DNA of 64,000 nucleotides from Atlantibacter subterraneus (GCF_007570865.1 NZ_VLPS01000012.1:21402-85401), one strand, 5' to 3'. Shown: positions 1 to 11,849, counted from the first letter of the stretch. Numbers and translations: made by a program. Notes: generated from the letters alone by a model not told the origin.

Positions 1-159
1 CATTTTATTCCTGAGTGGGTAATGTTGGCACTGTTTTTGCTGGCATTTTTCCTCTACGGGTACTGCATTAAACGAGCGTGGAAAGTCGCGCGTCTGATTA
101 AGCGCATCAAGCGTCGCATGCGTAGAAATAATGACAATAACCCGACATTAACCAAATGA
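1..159 (+). CDS. wecA: WecA, UDP-GlcNAc:undecaprenyl-phosphate GlcNAc-1-phosphate transferase (3' end only)
   Basis: The open frame from base 1 to the TGA at 157-159 gives 52 residues: a hydrophobic segment (VMLALFLLAFFLYGYC) followed by a strongly basic tail ending NPTLTK. This matches the last transmembrane helix and cytoplasmic tail of WecA (Rfe), the membrane enzyme that starts enterobacterial common antigen (and many O antigens) by making lipid I(ECA). The rest lies upstream of the window. It stops about 11 bases before wzzE, as expected for the first gene of the wec operon. Confidence 0.9.
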   Translation, partial: HFIPEWVMLALFLLAFFLYGYCIKRAWKVARLIKRIKRRMRRNNDNNPTLTK

Positions 160-172
160 AGCTGGGGAAGTG

Positions 173-1219
173 ATGAAAGAGCAATTGCCAGGCACGCAAC
201 AGGGGATGGTTGAAAATGAACTGGACGTGCGCGGCCTGTTCCGCACGTTCTGGGCGGGAAAAATCTGGATCGTTGGGTTTGCCGCGCTGTTTATCATTGG
301 CGCGCTGGTGTACACCATATTCGCTCGCCAGGAGTGGAGCGCGACGGCAATCACCGATCGGCCCACTGTGAACATGTTGGGGAGCTATTACTCCCAGCAA
401 CAGTTTCTGCGTAACCTGGATGCGAAAGTGAATCCCAACGGGGTCGAGCAGCCTTCGGTGATGGATGATGCGTATAAAGAATTCATCATGCAGCTCGCTG
501 CCTGGGATACCCGCCGTGATTTCTGGCTGCAGACTGATTATTACCAGCAGCGTAAAGCCGGAAACAGCAAAGTCGATGCGGCGTTGTTGGATGAACTGAT
601 CGGCAATATTCAATTCACACCAGGCGATTTCACCCGCAATCTGAATGACAGCGTTAAGCTGATCGCCGAAACCGCGCCGGATGCCAATAACCTGCTGCGT
701 CAATACGTGGCGTTTGCCAGCGAACGTGCCGCCAGCCATTTAAATGACGAACTGAAAGGTGCCTGGGCTGCGCGTACCATCCAGATGAAGGCACAGGTTA
801 AGCGTCAGGAAGCCGTAGCCAAAGCGATCTATAACCGCAAAGTGCAAAGCGTGCAGGAAGCGTTAAAAATCGCTCAGCAGCACAATATTTCTACCAGCGA
901 AACCCAGGTGCCTGCAGAGGAACTACCGGATTCTGAGTTGTTTATGCTGGGCCGTCCAAAACTGCAGGCACGCCTTGAAAATCTCCAGGCGGTCGGGCCT
1001 TCCTTTGATATCAGCTACGATCAAAACAGGGCGATGCTCACGACGCTTAATGTCGGCCCCTCGCTCGATCCCCGTTTTCAAACCTATCGGTATCTGAGAA
1101 CGCCTGAAGAACCGGTGAAGCGCGACAGTCCGCGCAGAGCATTCCTGATGATTATGTGGGGCGCAGTAGGTGCGCTCATTGGCGCAGGCGTTGCCCTGGC
1201 CCGTCGTCGTCCGGCATAA
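173..1219 (+). CDS. wzzE: WzzE, ECA polysaccharide chain-length regulator
   Basis: Inner-membrane polysaccharide co-polymerase that sets the modal chain length of enterobacterial common antigen together with the polymerase WzyE. The protein (348-349 residues, the usual length) has the Wzz plan: a transmembrane helix near residues 35-55, a long periplasmic region rich in alpha helix (NNLLRQYVAFASERAASHL, many Gln/Glu/Lys), and a C-terminal transmembrane helix near 325-345 preceded by the Pro-rich TPEEPVKRDSPRR motif. A GTG at 170 and an ATG at 173 are both possible starts. I prefer the ATG because the GGGGA at 164-168 would sit too close to the GTG. Confidence 0.93.
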   Translation: MKEQLPGTQQGMVENELDVRGLFRTFWAGKIWIVGFAALFIIGALVYTIFARQEWSATAITDRPTVNMLGSYYSQQQFLRNLDAKVNPNGVEQPSVMDDAYKEFIMQLAAWDTRRDFWLQTDYYQQRKAGNSKVDAALLDELIGNIQFTPGDFTRNLNDSVKLIAETAPDANNLLRQYVAFASERAASHLNDELKGAWAARTIQMKAQVKRQEAVAKAIYNRKVQSVQEALKIAQQHNISTSETQVPAEELPDSELFMLGRPKLQARLENLQAVGPSFDISYDQNRAMLTTLNVGPSLDPRFQTYRYLRTPEEPVKRDSPRRAFLMIMWGAVGALIGAGVALARRRPA

Positions 1220-1274
1220 GCATTTTGTAATGCGCGCAGAGTGCTGCGCGCGGATTTAATGGAAGAGAAGCGTT

Positions 1275-2405
1275 GTGAAAGTATTAACCGTTTTTGGCAC
1301 GCGTCCGGAAGCCATCAAGATGGCGCCTCTGGTACATGCGCTGGCAAAAGACCCGTATTTCGATGCCAGGGTCTGTGTAACCGCACAGCACCGGGAGATG
1401 CTGGATCAGGTACTGCATTTGTTTTCAATTGTACCGGATTACGATCTCAACATTATGAAACCGGGGCAGGGATTAACGGAGATAACCTGTCGGATACTGG
1501 AGGGATTGAAGCCGGTTCTCGAAGATTTTGAACCCGATGTGATGCTAGTCCATGGGGATACCACCACCACCGTGGCGACCAGCCTGGCGGCGTTTTACCA
1601 GCGTATTCCTGTTGGGCACGTAGAAGCGGGATTACGTACCGGGGATCTCTGGTCACCCTGGCCTGAAGAGGCGAATCGCACGTTAACGGGCCATCTGGCG
1701 TCGTATCACTTCGCGCCAACTGAAAACTCGCGTGCCAATCTGCTGCGCGAAAATGTGGCGGATAAACGTATTTTCGTCACCGGCAACACGGTGATCGATG
1801 CCCTGATTTCGGTGCGAGACTCTATTCTTGCGGATGAGCCGCGCCAGCGCGAACTGGCATCCCGCTATCCCTTTTTGCGTGACGATAAGAAATTGATCCT
1901 GGTGACGGGCCATCGCCGTGAAAGTTTCGGCCAGGGATTTGAGCACATCTGCGAGGCGTTAGTGGAGATCGCCCGTCAGAATCAGGATGTACAGATTGTT
2001 TACCCGGTGCATCTGAATCCCAATGTTAGCGAGCCGGTGAACCGTATTCTTGGACAGGTAGATAACGTGACGCTGATCGAACCGCAGGATTATTTGCCGT
2101 TTGTCTGGTTAATGGATCGTGCCTGGCTAATCCTGACGGATTCAGGCGGCATTCAGGAAGAAGCCCCCTCGCTGGGTAAACCCGTCTTAGTGATGCGAGA
2201 AACCACTGAACGTCCGGAAGCCATTAAAGCAGGCACGGTACGTCTGGTTGGTACGGACAGCACGCGTATCGTTGCGGAAGTGTCTCGCCTTCTGCATGAC
2301 GAGAGGGAGTACCAAATTATGAGCAAGGCCCATAATCCCTATGGCGATGGAAAAGCCTGCGCTCGCATTTTGCATGCATTAAAAAATAATCGGATAACAC
2401 TATGA
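1275..2405 (+). CDS. wecB: WecB, UDP-N-acetylglucosamine 2-epimerase (non-hydrolysing)
   Basis: Cytosolic enzyme that converts UDP-GlcNAc to UDP-ManNAc, the first step of the ManNAcA branch of common antigen synthesis. The 376 residues equal the E. coli length. The N-terminal [11 protein letters not shown] nucleotide-binding motif is present, as are the acidic catalytic residues of the family at Asp95 (HGDTTTT), Glu117 ([10 protein letters not shown]) and Glu131, and the TGHRRES motif with the active-site His. The start is a GTG. The gene overlaps wecC by four bases (ATGA), indicating translational coupling. Confidence 0.96.
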   Translation: MKVLTVFGTRPEAIKMAPLVHALAKDPYFDARVCVTAQHREMLDQVLHLFSIVPDYDLNIMKPGQGLTEITCRILEGLKPVLEDFEPDVMLVHGDTTTTVATSLAAFYQRIPVGHVEAGLRTGDLWSPWPEEANRTLTGHLASYHFAPTENSRANLLRENVADKRIFVTGNTVIDALISVRDSILADEPRQRELASRYPFLRDDKKLILVTGHRRESFGQGFEHICEALVEIARQNQDVQIVYPVHLNPNVSEPVNRILGQVDNVTLIEPQDYLPFVWLMDRAWLILTDSGGIQEEAPSLGKPVLVMRETTERPEAIKAGTVRLVGTDSTRIVAEVSRLLHDEREYQIMSKAHNPYGDGKACARILHALKNNRITL

Positions 2406-3664
2406 GTTTTTCAACTATTTCAGTAATTGGGCTGGGATACATTGGTTTGCCAACCGCCGCTGCCTTTGCATCGCGTCAGAAGCACGTTGTGGGGGTCGAC
2501 ATTAACTCCCGTGCGGTTGATACCATCAACCGGGGTGAAATTCATATTGTTGAACCGGAATTAGGCAGCGTGGTGAAAGCGGCGGTTGAGGGCGGCTTTT
2601 TACGCGCCACCACTCAGCCCGAGGAAGCAGATGCATTTCTGATTGCCGTGCCGACGCCGTTTAAAGGCGAGCACGAGCCAGACATGAAATATGTGCAGGC
2701 TGCGGCGGAATCTATCGCCCCCGTGCTGCGTAAAGGCAACCTGGTGATCCTGGAGTCAACCTCGCCCGTTGGCGCGACCGAGCAAATGGCGCAGTGGCTG
2801 GCGGCATTACGCCCGGATCTCAGCTTTCCTCAACAAGCTGGCGATGACGCGGATATCAACATCGCTTATTGCCCGGAACGCGTCCTGCCCGGCCAGGTTA
2901 TGGTGGAATTGATTAAGAACGACCGCGTGGTCGGCGGGATGACGGCAGTATGCTCCGCGCGCGCCAGCGAACTGTATTACATCTTCCTGGAAGGGGAGTG
3001 TGTGGTGACGAACGCCCGCACCGCTGAAATGTGCAAACTGACCGAAAACAGCTTCCGCGATGTGAATATCGCCTTCGCCAACGAGCTGTCGCTGATTTGC
3101 GCCGATCAGGAGATTAACGTCTGGGAACTGATCCTCCTGGCGAACCGCCATCCGCGCGTCAATATTTTGCAGCCCGGCCCTGGCGTTGGCGGGCACTGCA
3201 TTGCGGTCGATCCGTGGTTTATTGTGGCGCAGAACCCGCAGCAGGCACGCCTTATCCGCACTGCCCGCGAAGTCAATGATTACAAACCCCTTTGGGTGCT
3301 TGAGCGTGTTAAAGCGACCGTGGCCGATTGCCTGACTGCCAGCGGCAAGCGCGCCAGTGAGCTAAAAATCGCCTGCTTTGGACTGGCGTTTAAACCCAAT
3401 ATTGATGATTTGCGCGAAAGCCCGGCCATGGAGATTGCCCATCAAATCGCCCAGTGGAACAGTGGCGAAACGCTGGTGGTCGAACCCAATATCCACCAGT
3501 TGCCGGAAAGCCTTGCGCCGCACTGTAAGCTGGTCGCCATCGACGAGGCGCTGGCGCAGGCCGACGTGTTGGTGATGCTGGTCGATCATGCGCCGTTTAA
3601 AGCAATTGAAGCCGGTCACGTTCAGCAAACGTGGATCGTCGATACCAAAGGGGTATGGCGATGA
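2402..3664 (+). CDS. wecC: WecC, UDP-N-acetyl-D-mannosamine dehydrogenase
   Basis: Oxidises UDP-ManNAc to UDP-ManNAcA with NAD, supplying the second sugar of common antigen. At 420 residues it has the UDP-sugar dehydrogenase plan: Rossmann motif [14 protein letters not shown] at about residues 10-23, the central [13 protein letters not shown] motif with the catalytic Cys at residue 266, and a C-terminal substrate-binding domain ([16 protein letters not shown]). It overlaps wecB upstream and rffG downstream, each by an ATGA. Confidence 0.96.
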   Translation: MSFSTISVIGLGYIGLPTAAAFASRQKHVVGVDINSRAVDTINRGEIHIVEPELGSVVKAAVEGGFLRATTQPEEADAFLIAVPTPFKGEHEPDMKYVQAAAESIAPVLRKGNLVILESTSPVGATEQMAQWLAALRPDLSFPQQAGDDADINIAYCPERVLPGQVMVELIKNDRVVGGMTAVCSARASELYYIFLEGECVVTNARTAEMCKLTENSFRDVNIAFANELSLICADQEINVWELILLANRHPRVNILQPGPGVGGHCIAVDPWFIVAQNPQQARLIRTAREVNDYKPLWVLERVKATVADCLTASGKRASELKIACFGLAFKPNIDDLRESPAMEIAHQIAQWNSGETLVVEPNIHQLPESLAPHCKLVAIDEALAQADVLVMLVDHAPFKAIEAGHVQQTWIVDTKGVWR

Positions 3665-4728
3665 AACGCATTCTGGTTACCGGCGGCGCGGGATTTATTG
3701 GCTCCGCCGTCGTCAGGCATATCATTAATGAAACCGCCGATAGCGTGGTTGTCGTGGATAAACTGACCTATGCCGGCAACCTTGCTTCCCTTGCGCCGGT
3801 TGCCGATAACCCGCGTTTTGCGTTTGAAAAAGTCGATATCGTCGACAGAGCTGAACTTGATCGGGTATTCACCACCTGGCGGCCAGATATCGTTATGCAT
3901 CTGGCGGCGGAAAGCCACGTCGATCGCTCTATCGATGGGCCAGCAGCCTTTATCGAAACGAATATTATAGGAACGTATACGCTGCTTGAGGCCGCTCGCG
4001 CATGGTGGAGTTCACTGGATGCATCAGGCAAAGCGCGCTTTCGTTTCCATCATATTTCGACAGATGAGGTGTATGGCGACCTTCACAGCAGCGAAGACTT
4101 TTTTACCGAGACGACGGCCTATGCGCCCAGTAGTCCTTATTCAGCGTCGAAGGCGGGTAGCGATCATCTGGTCCGTGCCTGGCATCGAACTTATGGCTTG
4201 CCCACTCTGGTGACGAATTGCTCAAATAATTATGGCCCCTATCATTTCCCGGAAAAACTCATCCCGCTGATGATACTGAATGGGTTGGCAGGTAAGCCGT
4301 TGCCGGTTTATGGCGACGGGCAGCAAATCCGTGATTGGTTATATGTAGAAGACCATGCTCGTGCGCTCTACCAGGTAGCAACCCAGGGGGCGATTGGCGA
4401 AACATGGAATATCGGCGGCCATAACGAACGTAAAAATATCGATGTTGTCACCACGATTTGCGATCTGCTTGAAGAACTGGTTCCTCAAAAGCCGCAAGGT
4501 GTCGTGCAATATCAGGATCTCATTACCTGGGTGGCAGACCGCCCAGGCCACGATCTGCGTTATGCCATTGATGCCAGTAAAATCGAGCGTGAACTGGGCT
4601 GGCGTCCGCAGGAATCGTTTGAAAGCGGTATTCGTAAAACGGTGCTCTGGTATTTGCAAAATCGATCCTGGTGGCAACAAGTACTGGACGGAAGTTATCA
4701 GGGCGAGCGTCTGGGTCTTCAGAGCTAA
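3661..4728 (+). CDS. rffG: RffG, dTDP-glucose 4,6-dehydratase
   Basis: Second enzyme of the dTDP-Fuc4NAc branch (dTDP-glucose to dTDP-4-keto-6-deoxyglucose). I chose the ATG at 3661, which overlaps the wecC stop as ATGA and gives 355 residues, the E. coli length; an in-frame start 30 bases earlier lies inside wecC. Visible motifs are the extended-SDR Rossmann GGAGFIGSA near the N-terminus, the STDEVYGD acid pair and the YSASKAGSD Tyr/Lys catalytic motif. It duplicates the chemistry of RmlB from rhamnose pathways, but its place in the wec operon supports RffG. Confidence 0.95.
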   Translation: MKRILVTGGAGFIGSAVVRHIINETADSVVVVDKLTYAGNLASLAPVADNPRFAFEKVDIVDRAELDRVFTTWRPDIVMHLAAESHVDRSIDGPAAFIETNIIGTYTLLEAARAWWSSLDASGKARFRFHHISTDEVYGDLHSSEDFFTETTAYAPSSPYSASKAGSDHLVRAWHRTYGLPTLVTNCSNNYGPYHFPEKLIPLMILNGLAGKPLPVYGDGQQIRDWLYVEDHARALYQVATQGAIGETWNIGGHNERKNIDVVTTICDLLEELVPQKPQGVVQYQDLITWVADRPGHDLRYAIDASKIERELGWRPQESFESGIRKTVLWYLQNRSWWQQVLDGSYQGERLGLQS

Positions 4729-4745
4729 CTATCAGGAGAGACGAT

Positions 4746-5627
4746 ATGAAGGGGATCATTCTGGCGGGTGGTTCAGGGACACGTCTGCATCCCATCACGC
4801 GTGGCGTGTCGAAGCAGCTTCTGCCCATCTATGACAAGCCAATGATTTACTATCCGCTCTCCGTGCTGATGCTGGCGGGGATTCGTGAGATTTTATTGAT
4901 CACAACGCCAGAGGATTTAAGCAGTTACCAGCGACTGCTGGGGGACGGTTCTGATTTTGGCATCAGCCTTCACTATGCTGAGCAGCCCAGTCCCGACGGG
5001 CTCGCTCAGGCGTTTATTATTGGTGAGAAATTTCTCGACGGACAGCCTTCCTGCCTGGTATTAGGCGACAATATTTTTTTCGGGCAGGGGTTCAGCCCTA
5101 AACTACGGCAGGTCTCGGCCCGTAATGGCGGAGCAACGGTGTTTGGTTATCAGGTTATGGATCCTGAGCGCTTCGGCGTAGTCGAGTTTGATGACAACTT
5201 CCGGGCGCTCTCCATTGAAGAAAAGCCAAAAAACCCGAAATCTAACTGGGCAGTTACCGGTCTCTATTTTTATGATGAAAAAGTGGTCGAGTACGCGAAA
5301 AAGGTTAAACCTTCTGAGCGTGGGGAACTGGAAATAACCTCTATTAACCAGATGTATCTTGAGCAAGGCTCGCTCTCTGTCGAGCTGTTAGGCCGTGGGT
5401 TTGCCTGGCTGGATACGGGAACTCATGACAGCCTGATCGAGGCCAGTACCTTCGTGCAAACCGTCGAAAAGCGTCAGGGGTTTAAGATTGCCTGCCTGGA
5501 AGAGATCGCCTGGCGCAATGGCTGGCTGGATGATGATGGTGTTAAGCGCGCCGCAGAACGTCTGACAAAAACGGGCTATGGCCGTTATTTACTGGAGTTG
5601 CTTCGTGCCCGTCCGCGCCAGTATTAA
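4746..5627 (+). CDS. rffH: RffH, glucose-1-phosphate thymidylyltransferase
   Basis: Makes dTDP-glucose from glucose-1-phosphate and dTTP, the first step toward dTDP-Fuc4NAc. Starting at the ATG at 4746, behind an AGGAGA Shine-Dalgarno, it is 293 residues, the E. coli length. It has the nucleotidyltransferase signature GGSGTRLHP at residues 8-16, [22 protein letters not shown] and the EEKPKNPKS lysine motif. Its 3' end overlaps the start of wecD by 23 bases. Confidence 0.95.
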   Translation: MKGIILAGGSGTRLHPITRGVSKQLLPIYDKPMIYYPLSVLMLAGIREILLITTPEDLSSYQRLLGDGSDFGISLHYAEQPSPDGLAQAFIIGEKFLDGQPSCLVLGDNIFFGQGFSPKLRQVSARNGGATVFGYQVMDPERFGVVEFDDNFRALSIEEKPKNPKSNWAVTGLYFYDEKVVEYAKKVKPSERGELEITSINQMYLEQGSLSVELLGRGFAWLDTGTHDSLIEASTFVQTVEKRQGFKIACLEEIAWRNGWLDDDGVKRAAERLTKTGYGRYLLELLRARPRQY

Positions 5628-6282
5628 TCCCCTGGAATGGGAAAGCCGGTTCTTTGGTATCAATACCGCAATCCTGCGCCTGGGCGATGACGCGTCGGTG
5701 CTGGATGCTACGCAGTTAACCGCCTGGTCTCGTTTGCAGGCGAAAGTGCCCGCGCAGCGCACAGACTGGCTGGACGCTCTGCAGCAGTTGCAGTTTCAGC
5801 TGGTAGAAGGTGAAGCCGATTTTGTGCTGGATGTTGGCGTCGGCAATACCGATCCCGGCCTGCTGCCTGCGGGGGTAGACGATATTCCTGCTCTGCGCAC
5901 TATGGCAGCCACGCTGTTTGCCAGGAGCCGTTTTCGCGCCCCCTGGTACGCGCCTGACGCCAGCGGGCGTTTTTACGCTCAGTGGGTGGAGAATGCCGTC
6001 AATGGCAGTTTCGATCATACCTGCCTGATATTGCGCGAGGATGACGGCGCTATCCGTGGGTTTGTCACGCTGCGTCAGCTTAACGCCAGCGAGACGCGTA
6101 TCGGCTTGCTGGGCGGTTATGGCGCAGGGCGCATCCTGATGGACGCCGCGCGCCACTGGTGTGAAATTCGTCAATCAAACGTGTTGCGTGTGGCGACCCA
6201 AATGGGCAATCGCGCCGCCATTCGTCGTTATATTCAAAGCGGTGCTACCCTGGAAAGCGCCGCGTACTGGCTATACAGGTGA
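5605..6282 (+). CDS. wecD: WecD, dTDP-fucosamine acetyltransferase
   Basis: Acetyl-CoA-dependent N-acetyltransferase that turns dTDP-Fuc4N into dTDP-Fuc4NAc. I place the start at the GTG at 5605 ([13 protein letters not shown]), giving 225 residues against 224 in E. coli; an ATG 27 bases earlier would lie deeper inside rffH. The C-terminal half is a GNAT domain, with the acetyl-CoA loop around [13 protein letters not shown] and the ending [30 protein letters not shown] motif. The N-terminal third diverges more from E. coli than its neighbours do. Confidence 0.92.
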   Translation: MPVRASINPLEWESRFFGINTAILRLGDDASVLDATQLTAWSRLQAKVPAQRTDWLDALQQLQFQLVEGEADFVLDVGVGNTDPGLLPAGVDDIPALRTMAATLFARSRFRAPWYAPDASGRFYAQWVENAVNGSFDHTCLILREDDGAIRGFVTLRQLNASETRIGLLGGYGAGRILMDAARHWCEIRQSNVLRVATQMGNRAAIRRYIQSGATLESAAYWLYR

Positions 6283-6286
6283 ACAG

Positions 6287-7417
6287 ATGATCCCATTTAA
6301 TGCTCCGCCCGTGGTTGGAACGGAAATTGACTACATGCAGTCTGCGATGGGCAGTGGCAAATTGTGTGGTGATGGCGGCTTTACCCGTCGTTGCCAGCAG
6401 TGGTTTGAGCAACGCTTCGGCAGCGCCAAGGTATTGCTTACGCCGTCCTGCACCGCATCGCTGGAAATGGCGGCACTGCTGTTGGATATTCAGCCCGGCG
6501 ATGAAGTGATCATGCCGAGCTATACCTTCGTTTCTACCGCCAACGCTTTTGTACTGCGTGGCGCGAATATCGTCTTTGTCGATTTGCGTCCCGACACCAT
6601 GAACATCGACGAAACGCTGATTGAAGCGGCGATAACCGATAAAACTCGCGCGATCGTGCCGGTGCATTACGCGGGCGTCGCCTGTGAAATGGACGTCATT
6701 ATGGCAATCGCGAAAAAGCATAACCTGTTTGTGGTGGAAGACGCGGCGCAGGGCGTGATGTCCACCTATAAAGGCCGGGCGTTAGGCACCATTGGCCATA
6801 TCGGCTGCTTTAGTTTCCATGAAACCAAGAACTACACCGCAGGCGGCGAAGGCGGCGCGACGCTGATTAACGATCCGAAGCTGATTGAGCGTGCGGAAAT
6901 CATTCGCGAGAAAGGCACCAACCGCAGCCAGTTCTTCCGGGGCCAGGTCGATAAATACACCTGGCGGGATATTGGCTCGAGCTATTTGATGTCAGATCTC
7001 CAGGCTGCCTATTTGTGGGCGCAGCTGGAGGCGGCGGATCGCATCAACCAGCAGCGCCTGGCGCTGTGGCAAACCTATTATGACGCCCTTGAGCCGCTGG
7101 CGCGCACAGGGCGTATTGAGTTGCCTTCTGTTCCTGACACGTGTGGCCATAACGCGCATATGTTTTATATCAAACTGCGGGATATTGACGATCGCAGCAA
7201 TCTCATCGCCTGGCTGAAAGAGGCGGAGATTCTGGCAGTGTTCCATTACATCCCCCTACACAGCTGCCCGGCAGGCGAGAAATTTGGCGAATTCTTTGGT
7301 GAAGACCGCTACACCACCCGCGAAAGCGAACGCCTGCTGCGGTTGCCGCTGTTCTACAATCTTGCACCTTTCAACCAGCGTACGGTTATCAATTCGCTGT
7401 TAAGTTACTTCGCCTGA
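6287..7417 (+). CDS. wecE: WecE, dTDP-4-amino-4,6-dideoxygalactose transaminase
   Basis: PLP-dependent aminotransferase of the DegT/DnrJ/EryC1 family that aminates dTDP-4-keto-6-deoxyglucose to dTDP-Fuc4N. From the ATG at 6287 it is 376 residues, the E. coli length. The catalytic lysine is residue 181 in FSFHETKNYTAGGEGG, and the PLP-contacting VEDAAQG motif precedes it. The gap to wecD is four bases and to wzxE one base. Confidence 0.95.
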   Translation: MIPFNAPPVVGTEIDYMQSAMGSGKLCGDGGFTRRCQQWFEQRFGSAKVLLTPSCTASLEMAALLLDIQPGDEVIMPSYTFVSTANAFVLRGANIVFVDLRPDTMNIDETLIEAAITDKTRAIVPVHYAGVACEMDVIMAIAKKHNLFVVEDAAQGVMSTYKGRALGTIGHIGCFSFHETKNYTAGGEGGATLINDPKLIERAEIIREKGTNRSQFFRGQVDKYTWRDIGSSYLMSDLQAAYLWAQLEAADRINQQRLALWQTYYDALEPLARTGRIELPSVPDTCGHNAHMFYIKLRDIDDRSNLIAWLKEAEILAVFHYIPLHSCPAGEKFGEFFGEDRYTTRESERLLRLPLFYNLAPFNQRTVINSLLSYFA

Positions 7418-7418
7418 T

Positions 7419-8669
7419 ATGTCTCTTGCAAAAGCCTCAGTGTGGACGGCAGCGTCCACACTTATCAAGATTGCCGCCGGTTTGCTGGTCATCAAACTGC
7501 TGGCAGTGGCATTCGGCCCTGAAGGGGTCGGACAGGCAGGAAACTTTCGTCAGCTCATCACTGTGTTAGGCGTTCTGGCGGGGGCCGGGATTTTTAACGG
7601 CGTGACTAAGCTGGTCGCCCAGCATCATGACGATCCTGAACAGCTAAGGCAGGTTACCGGCACGTCGTCGGCGATGGTGTTGGGGTTCTCCACGCTGTTA
7701 GCGATCATTTTTTTGCTGGCTGCACAGCCCATCAGCATTGGCCTGTTTGGGCACGACCGTTACCAGAATGTGGTGCGGCTGGTGGCTTTTATCCAGATGG
7801 GTATCGCCTGGGCTAACCTGACGCTGGCGATCCTGAAAGGCTTTCGCGATGCGCGCGGCAATGCGTTGTCGCTAATTATCGGCAGCATCATTGGCGTTGC
7901 CGCCTGGTATCTGTGTTATCGACTCGGCGGCTACGAAGGCGCATTGCTGGGGCTGGCGCTGGTGCCTGCGCTGGTGGTGTTCCCGGCGTTGTGGATGCTT
8001 AAACGGCGTGAGCACGTGCCCCTGGGCTACCTGAAGCCGCGCTGGGACAGCCCTCTCGCCAGGCAACTGTCAAAGTTTACCCTGATGGCATTAATCACGT
8101 CGGTTACGCTGCCCGTAGCGTATGTGATGATGCGAAACCTGATGGCGGCCCAGTACAGCTGGGATGAAGTCGGTATCTGGCAAGGGGTGAGCACTATCTC
8201 CGATGCCTACCTGCAATTTATTACCGCCACGTTCAGCGTCTGGCTGCTGCCTACGCTGTCGCGCTTAACCGCCAAACAGGACATCACCCGTGAGGTGTTG
8301 CGTTCGCTAAAGTTTGTGCTTCCGGCGGTTGCTGCGGCGAGCTTAACGGTCTGGCTGTTACGCGATGTTGCTATCTGGCTGTTGTTCTCGGCGAAGTTTA
8401 CTGCGATGCGCGATCTGTTCGCATGGCAACTGGTCGGCGATGTGCTGAAAGTGGGCGCTTACGTGTTTGGTTATCTGGTGATCGCCAAAGCGTCGCTGCG
8501 CTTTTATATCCTGGCTGAACTCAGCCAGTTTGCGCTGCTGATCGGGTTCTCCCGTTGGCTGATTCCCGCTCATGGCGCGCTGGGCGCGGCGCAGGCTTAC
8601 ATGGCCACTTATATCGTCTATTTCACCCTATGTTGCGGCGTATTTTTACTCTGGCGCAGAAAAGCATGA
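7419..8669 (+). CDS. wzxE: WzxE, lipid III(ECA) flippase
   Basis: Polytopic inner-membrane protein (416 residues, the usual length) of the Wzx/MOP superfamily. It flips the trisaccharide-lipid intermediate of common antigen to the periplasmic face for polymerisation. The sequence is a series of hydrophobic helices with short basic loops such as [18 protein letters not shown]. It starts one base after the wecE stop and shares ATGA with wecF. In E. coli such flippases can be partly replaced by O-antigen Wzx proteins. Confidence 0.94.
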   Translation: MSLAKASVWTAASTLIKIAAGLLVIKLLAVAFGPEGVGQAGNFRQLITVLGVLAGAGIFNGVTKLVAQHHDDPEQLRQVTGTSSAMVLGFSTLLAIIFLLAAQPISIGLFGHDRYQNVVRLVAFIQMGIAWANLTLAILKGFRDARGNALSLIIGSIIGVAAWYLCYRLGGYEGALLGLALVPALVVFPALWMLKRREHVPLGYLKPRWDSPLARQLSKFTLMALITSVTLPVAYVMMRNLMAAQYSWDEVGIWQGVSTISDAYLQFITATFSVWLLPTLSRLTAKQDITREVLRSLKFVLPAVAAASLTVWLLRDVAIWLLFSAKFTAMRDLFAWQLVGDVLKVGAYVFGYLVIAKASLRFYILAELSQFALLIGFSRWLIPAHGALGAAQAYMATYIVYFTLCCGVFLLWRRKA

Positions 8670-9742
8670 ACCCGTTAATCCATATTCTGGGGTCGGATAT
8701 TCCCCACCATAACCACACCGTACTGGGTTATTTTAATGACGAACTCGCATCGCTGGGGGCGATTGCCCAACGCTTTATGGTGGTCTCACAGGATGCATCG
8801 TTGCAAAGCCAGTATCCCGCGTTGAACATTGAGCGTTATCCCACAAAAAAGGCGCTCAGCGCTGCGGTTATCGCATTAGCGCGTAACGATCGCGCGCAGC
8901 GTTTTTTCTTCCACGGACAGTTTAATGCGCCGCTGTGGATAGCGTTGTTGACCGGCGGGCTAAAATCCTCACAGGTGAGCTGGCATATCTGGGGGGCCGA
9001 TCTGTATGAAGCGTCGCGCAGTCTCAAGTTTCGCCTGTTTTATTTTCTGCGCCGGCTGGCGCACAAGCGCGTTGGGCACGTGTTTGCCACGCGCGGCGAT
9101 CTTAATTATTTTCATCAGCGTAACCCCGCGGTGCCGGGCTCGTTGCTCTATTTCCCGACCCGCATGGACCCGGCGTTGAACGCCCTGGAAAAAGCGCCAG
9201 CGACGGGTAAATTGACCATCCTGGTGGGAAACTCCGGCGACAGAAGTAATGAACATATTGCGGCACTGAAGGCGGTTCACCGGCAGTTTGGCGACAGCGT
9301 AGAAGTGATTGTGCCGATGGGCTATCCGGCGAATAACCAGGCCTACATCGCAGAAGTCGAGCAGGCCGGGGGAGCGCTATTCAGCGCTGATAATCTGCAT
9401 ATTTTGCGCGATAAAATGGCATTTGACGATTACCTCGCCATGCTGCGACGTTGCGATCTGGGCTATTTTATCTTTGCTCGTCAGCAGGGCATCGGCACGC
9501 TGTGCCTGCTGATTCAGGCGGGTATTCCCTGCGTGCTGAGCCGCCAGAACCCGTTCTGGCAGGATATGACGGAACAGCATCTGCCGGTGCTGTTTACCGA
9601 CGATATACTTAATGACACGGTTATTCGCGAAGCGCAGCGCCAGCTTGCCCTGGTAGACAAATCAACTATCGATTTCTTCCGGCCTGGTTATATCACCGGC
9701 TGGCATCAGGCGTTACGCGTGGCGGCGGGAGAGGCATCATGA
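8666..9742 (+). CDS. wecF: WecF, dTDP-Fuc4NAc:lipid II(ECA) Fuc4NAc transferase
   Basis: Glycosyltransferase that adds the third sugar to give lipid III(ECA). Start ATG at 8666 overlaps the wzxE stop and gives 358 residues. Recognisable blocks are [14 protein letters not shown] at the N-terminus, [37 protein letters not shown] and [17 protein letters not shown]. These match the glycosyltransferase family of WecF (RffT). Its stop overlaps the wzyE start as ATGA. Confidence 0.94.
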   Translation: MNPLIHILGSDIPHHNHTVLGYFNDELASLGAIAQRFMVVSQDASLQSQYPALNIERYPTKKALSAAVIALARNDRAQRFFFHGQFNAPLWIALLTGGLKSSQVSWHIWGADLYEASRSLKFRLFYFLRRLAHKRVGHVFATRGDLNYFHQRNPAVPGSLLYFPTRMDPALNALEKAPATGKLTILVGNSGDRSNEHIAALKAVHRQFGDSVEVIVPMGYPANNQAYIAEVEQAGGALFSADNLHILRDKMAFDDYLAMLRRCDLGYFIFARQQGIGTLCLLIQAGIPCVLSRQNPFWQDMTEQHLPVLFTDDILNDTVIREAQRQLALVDKSTIDFFRPGYITGWHQALRVAAGEAS

Positions 9743-11100
9743 GCTTGTTGCAATTTAGCGGGCTGTTTATTGTCTGGCTGCTGGCGACGCTGTTTATCAC
9801 CACCACCACCTGGTTTGAATTTCGCCGGGTGCGGTTCAATTTCAATATTTTCTTCTCGCTGCTGTTTCTGCTGACTTTTTTCTTCGGCTTCCCGTTTACC
9901 GCCTTGCTGGTGTTTCGTTTTGACGTCGCCGTGGTGCCTGCGGAAGTGCTGCTTCAGGCGCAACTCGCCGCCGCCTGTTTCTATGGGATTTATTATGTGA
10001 CCTATAAAACCCGGCTGCGGCCACGCGGCAGTGAGCCAGCGCGACAGCTGTTCTCAGTGAATCGCGTTGAGGCCCAACTGACGTGGATATTGCTAATGGC
10101 GGTGGCGCTGGTCAGCGTGGGCATCTTCTTTATGCATAACGGCTTTTTGCTGTTTCGGCTGCACTCCTACAGCCAGATATTTTCCAGCGAAGTATCCGGC
10201 GTGGCACTGAAGCGCTTCTTCTACTTCTTTATACCGGCGATGCTGGTGATCTATTTTCTGCGCCAGAGCGTCCAGGCGTGGCTGTTTTTCCTGGTGGTCA
10301 CCGTGGGGTTCGGCTTGCTGACCTATGCCATCGTCGGCGGGACGCGCGCCAATATCATTATCGCCTTCGCGATTTTTTTGTTTATCGGCATTATTCGTGG
10401 CTGGATTTCTCTGTGGATGCTGGCAGCGGCCGGAGCGATGGGCATCGTCGGGATGTTCTGGCTGGCCCTGAAACGCTATGGGCTGGATGTGCGCGGCGAT
10501 GAAGCTTTTTACACGTTCCTCTATCTGACCCGCGATACTTTCTCGCCGTGGGAGAATCTGGCGCTGCTGCTACAGAATTACGGCAATATCGAATTTCAGG
10601 GACTGGCACCCATCGCGCGCGATTTTTACGTATTTATTCCCACCTGGCTGTGGCCAGACCGGCCAGGCATCGTACTTAACTCAGCGAACTACTTTACCTG
10701 GGAAGTATTGAACAACCACTCCGGACTGGCGATTTCGCCAACGCTGATCGGCTCGCTGGTGGTGATGGGCGGCGTGTGGTTTATTCCGCTGGGGGCGGTG
10801 GTGGTCGGGCTGATTATTAAGTGGTTTGACTGGCTTTACCAGCAAGGTATTAACGGAACCAATCGCTACAAGTCCGCGATTTTGCAGAGTTTCTGCTTTG
10901 GGGCCATCTTTAATATGATCGTGTTGGCTCGTGAAGGCCTCGATTCGTTTGTTTCACGCGTGGTGTTTTTTATGGTGATTTTCGGTGCCTGTTTGCTGAT
11001 CGCCAAATTGCTGTACTGGATGTTGGAAAGTGCCGGGTTGATTCGTGGCAGGGTCCGTTCACTATCAGGGCGTTTTCCGCCCGGTCACAATCTCGGATAA
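9739..11100 (+). CDS. wzyE: WzyE, ECA polymerase
   Basis: Inner-membrane polymerase (453 residues) that joins trisaccharide repeats of common antigen at the periplasmic face; WzzE controls the length. It consists almost entirely of hydrophobic helices, with a large periplasmic loop around residues 250-325 ([22 protein letters not shown] and following). Wzy proteins vary greatly between systems, so the identification rests on overall resemblance to E. coli WzyE and on its place between wecF and wecG. Confidence 0.93.
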   Translation: MSLLQFSGLFIVWLLATLFITTTTWFEFRRVRFNFNIFFSLLFLLTFFFGFPFTALLVFRFDVAVVPAEVLLQAQLAAACFYGIYYVTYKTRLRPRGSEPARQLFSVNRVEAQLTWILLMAVALVSVGIFFMHNGFLLFRLHSYSQIFSSEVSGVALKRFFYFFIPAMLVIYFLRQSVQAWLFFLVVTVGFGLLTYAIVGGTRANIIIAFAIFLFIGIIRGWISLWMLAAAGAMGIVGMFWLALKRYGLDVRGDEAFYTFLYLTRDTFSPWENLALLLQNYGNIEFQGLAPIARDFYVFIPTWLWPDRPGIVLNSANYFTWEVLNNHSGLAISPTLIGSLVVMGGVWFIPLGAVVVGLIIKWFDWLYQQGINGTNRYKSAILQSFCFGAIFNMIVLAREGLDSFVSRVVFFMVIFGACLLIAKLLYWMLESAGLIRGRVRSLSGRFPPGHNLG

Positions 11101-11108
11101 GGAAGCAG

Positions 11109-11849
11109 ATGACTGACGACAATAGCGCGCCGCGTTATAACCTACGTGGGCAGAATTTGCTCGGCTGGCGTGATAAGCAACATGCTCTCAACTATCTCTT
11201 TGCGGAGGGTCGGTTGAAGCAGGGAACACTGGTTGCCATCAACGCCGAAAAAATGCTCACGCTCAACGACGATGCGGAGATCAGAGCGCTGATCGACGCG
11301 GCGGAATATAAATACGCGGATGGCATCAGCGTTGTGCGTTCAATACGCAAGAAATATCCGCAGGCGCAAATCTCCCGCGTTGCAGGTGCAGATCTCTGGG
11401 AAGCCTTAATGGCTCGCGCCGGTCAGGTGGGTACGCCGGTGTTTCTGATCGGCGGAAAAGCGCAGGTGCTGAGCGAAACGGTTAGCCAATTGCGGCAGCG
11501 TTGGCAGGTCAACGTGGTCGGCGAGCAGGATGGCTATTTCCCACCGGAAGCGCGCCAGGCGCTGTTTGAGCGGATCCGTGATAGTGGTGCACAGATCGTG
11601 ACGGTTGCGATGGGCTCTCCACGCCAGGAAATTTTTATGCGCGACTGCCGTAAGATCTATCCGGATGCCCTGTATATGGGGGTCGGCGGCACGTATGACG
11701 TCTTCACCGGCCATGTAAAACGTGCGCCGAAAGCGTGGCAGCGCCTGGGGCTGGAGTGGCTGTACCGTCTGCTCTCCCAGCCCAGCCGTATCACCCGTCA
11801 GCTCCGTTTACTGCGCTATCTCGCCTGGCATTACACCGGCAAGCTATAA
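11109..11849 (+). CDS. wecG: WecG, UDP-ManNAcA:lipid I(ECA) ManNAcA transferase
   Basis: Adds ManNAcA to lipid I to form lipid II(ECA). The 246 residues equal the E. coli length. The protein shows WecG/TagA-type glycosyltransferase motifs: [27 protein letters not shown] (with the conserved Asp of ADG), [12 protein letters not shown] and [17 protein letters not shown]. It is the last gene of the wec operon, eight bases after wzyE, and is followed by a hairpin at 11857-11879. Confidence 0.95.
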   Translation: MTDDNSAPRYNLRGQNLLGWRDKQHALNYLFAEGRLKQGTLVAINAEKMLTLNDDAEIRALIDAAEYKYADGISVVRSIRKKYPQAQISRVAGADLWEALMARAGQVGTPVFLIGGKAQVLSETVSQLRQRWQVNVVGEQDGYFPPEARQALFERIRDSGAQIVTVAMGSPRQEIFMRDCRKIYPDALYMGVGGTYDVFTGHVKRAPKAWQRLGLEWLYRLLSQPSRITRQLRLLRYLAWHYTGKL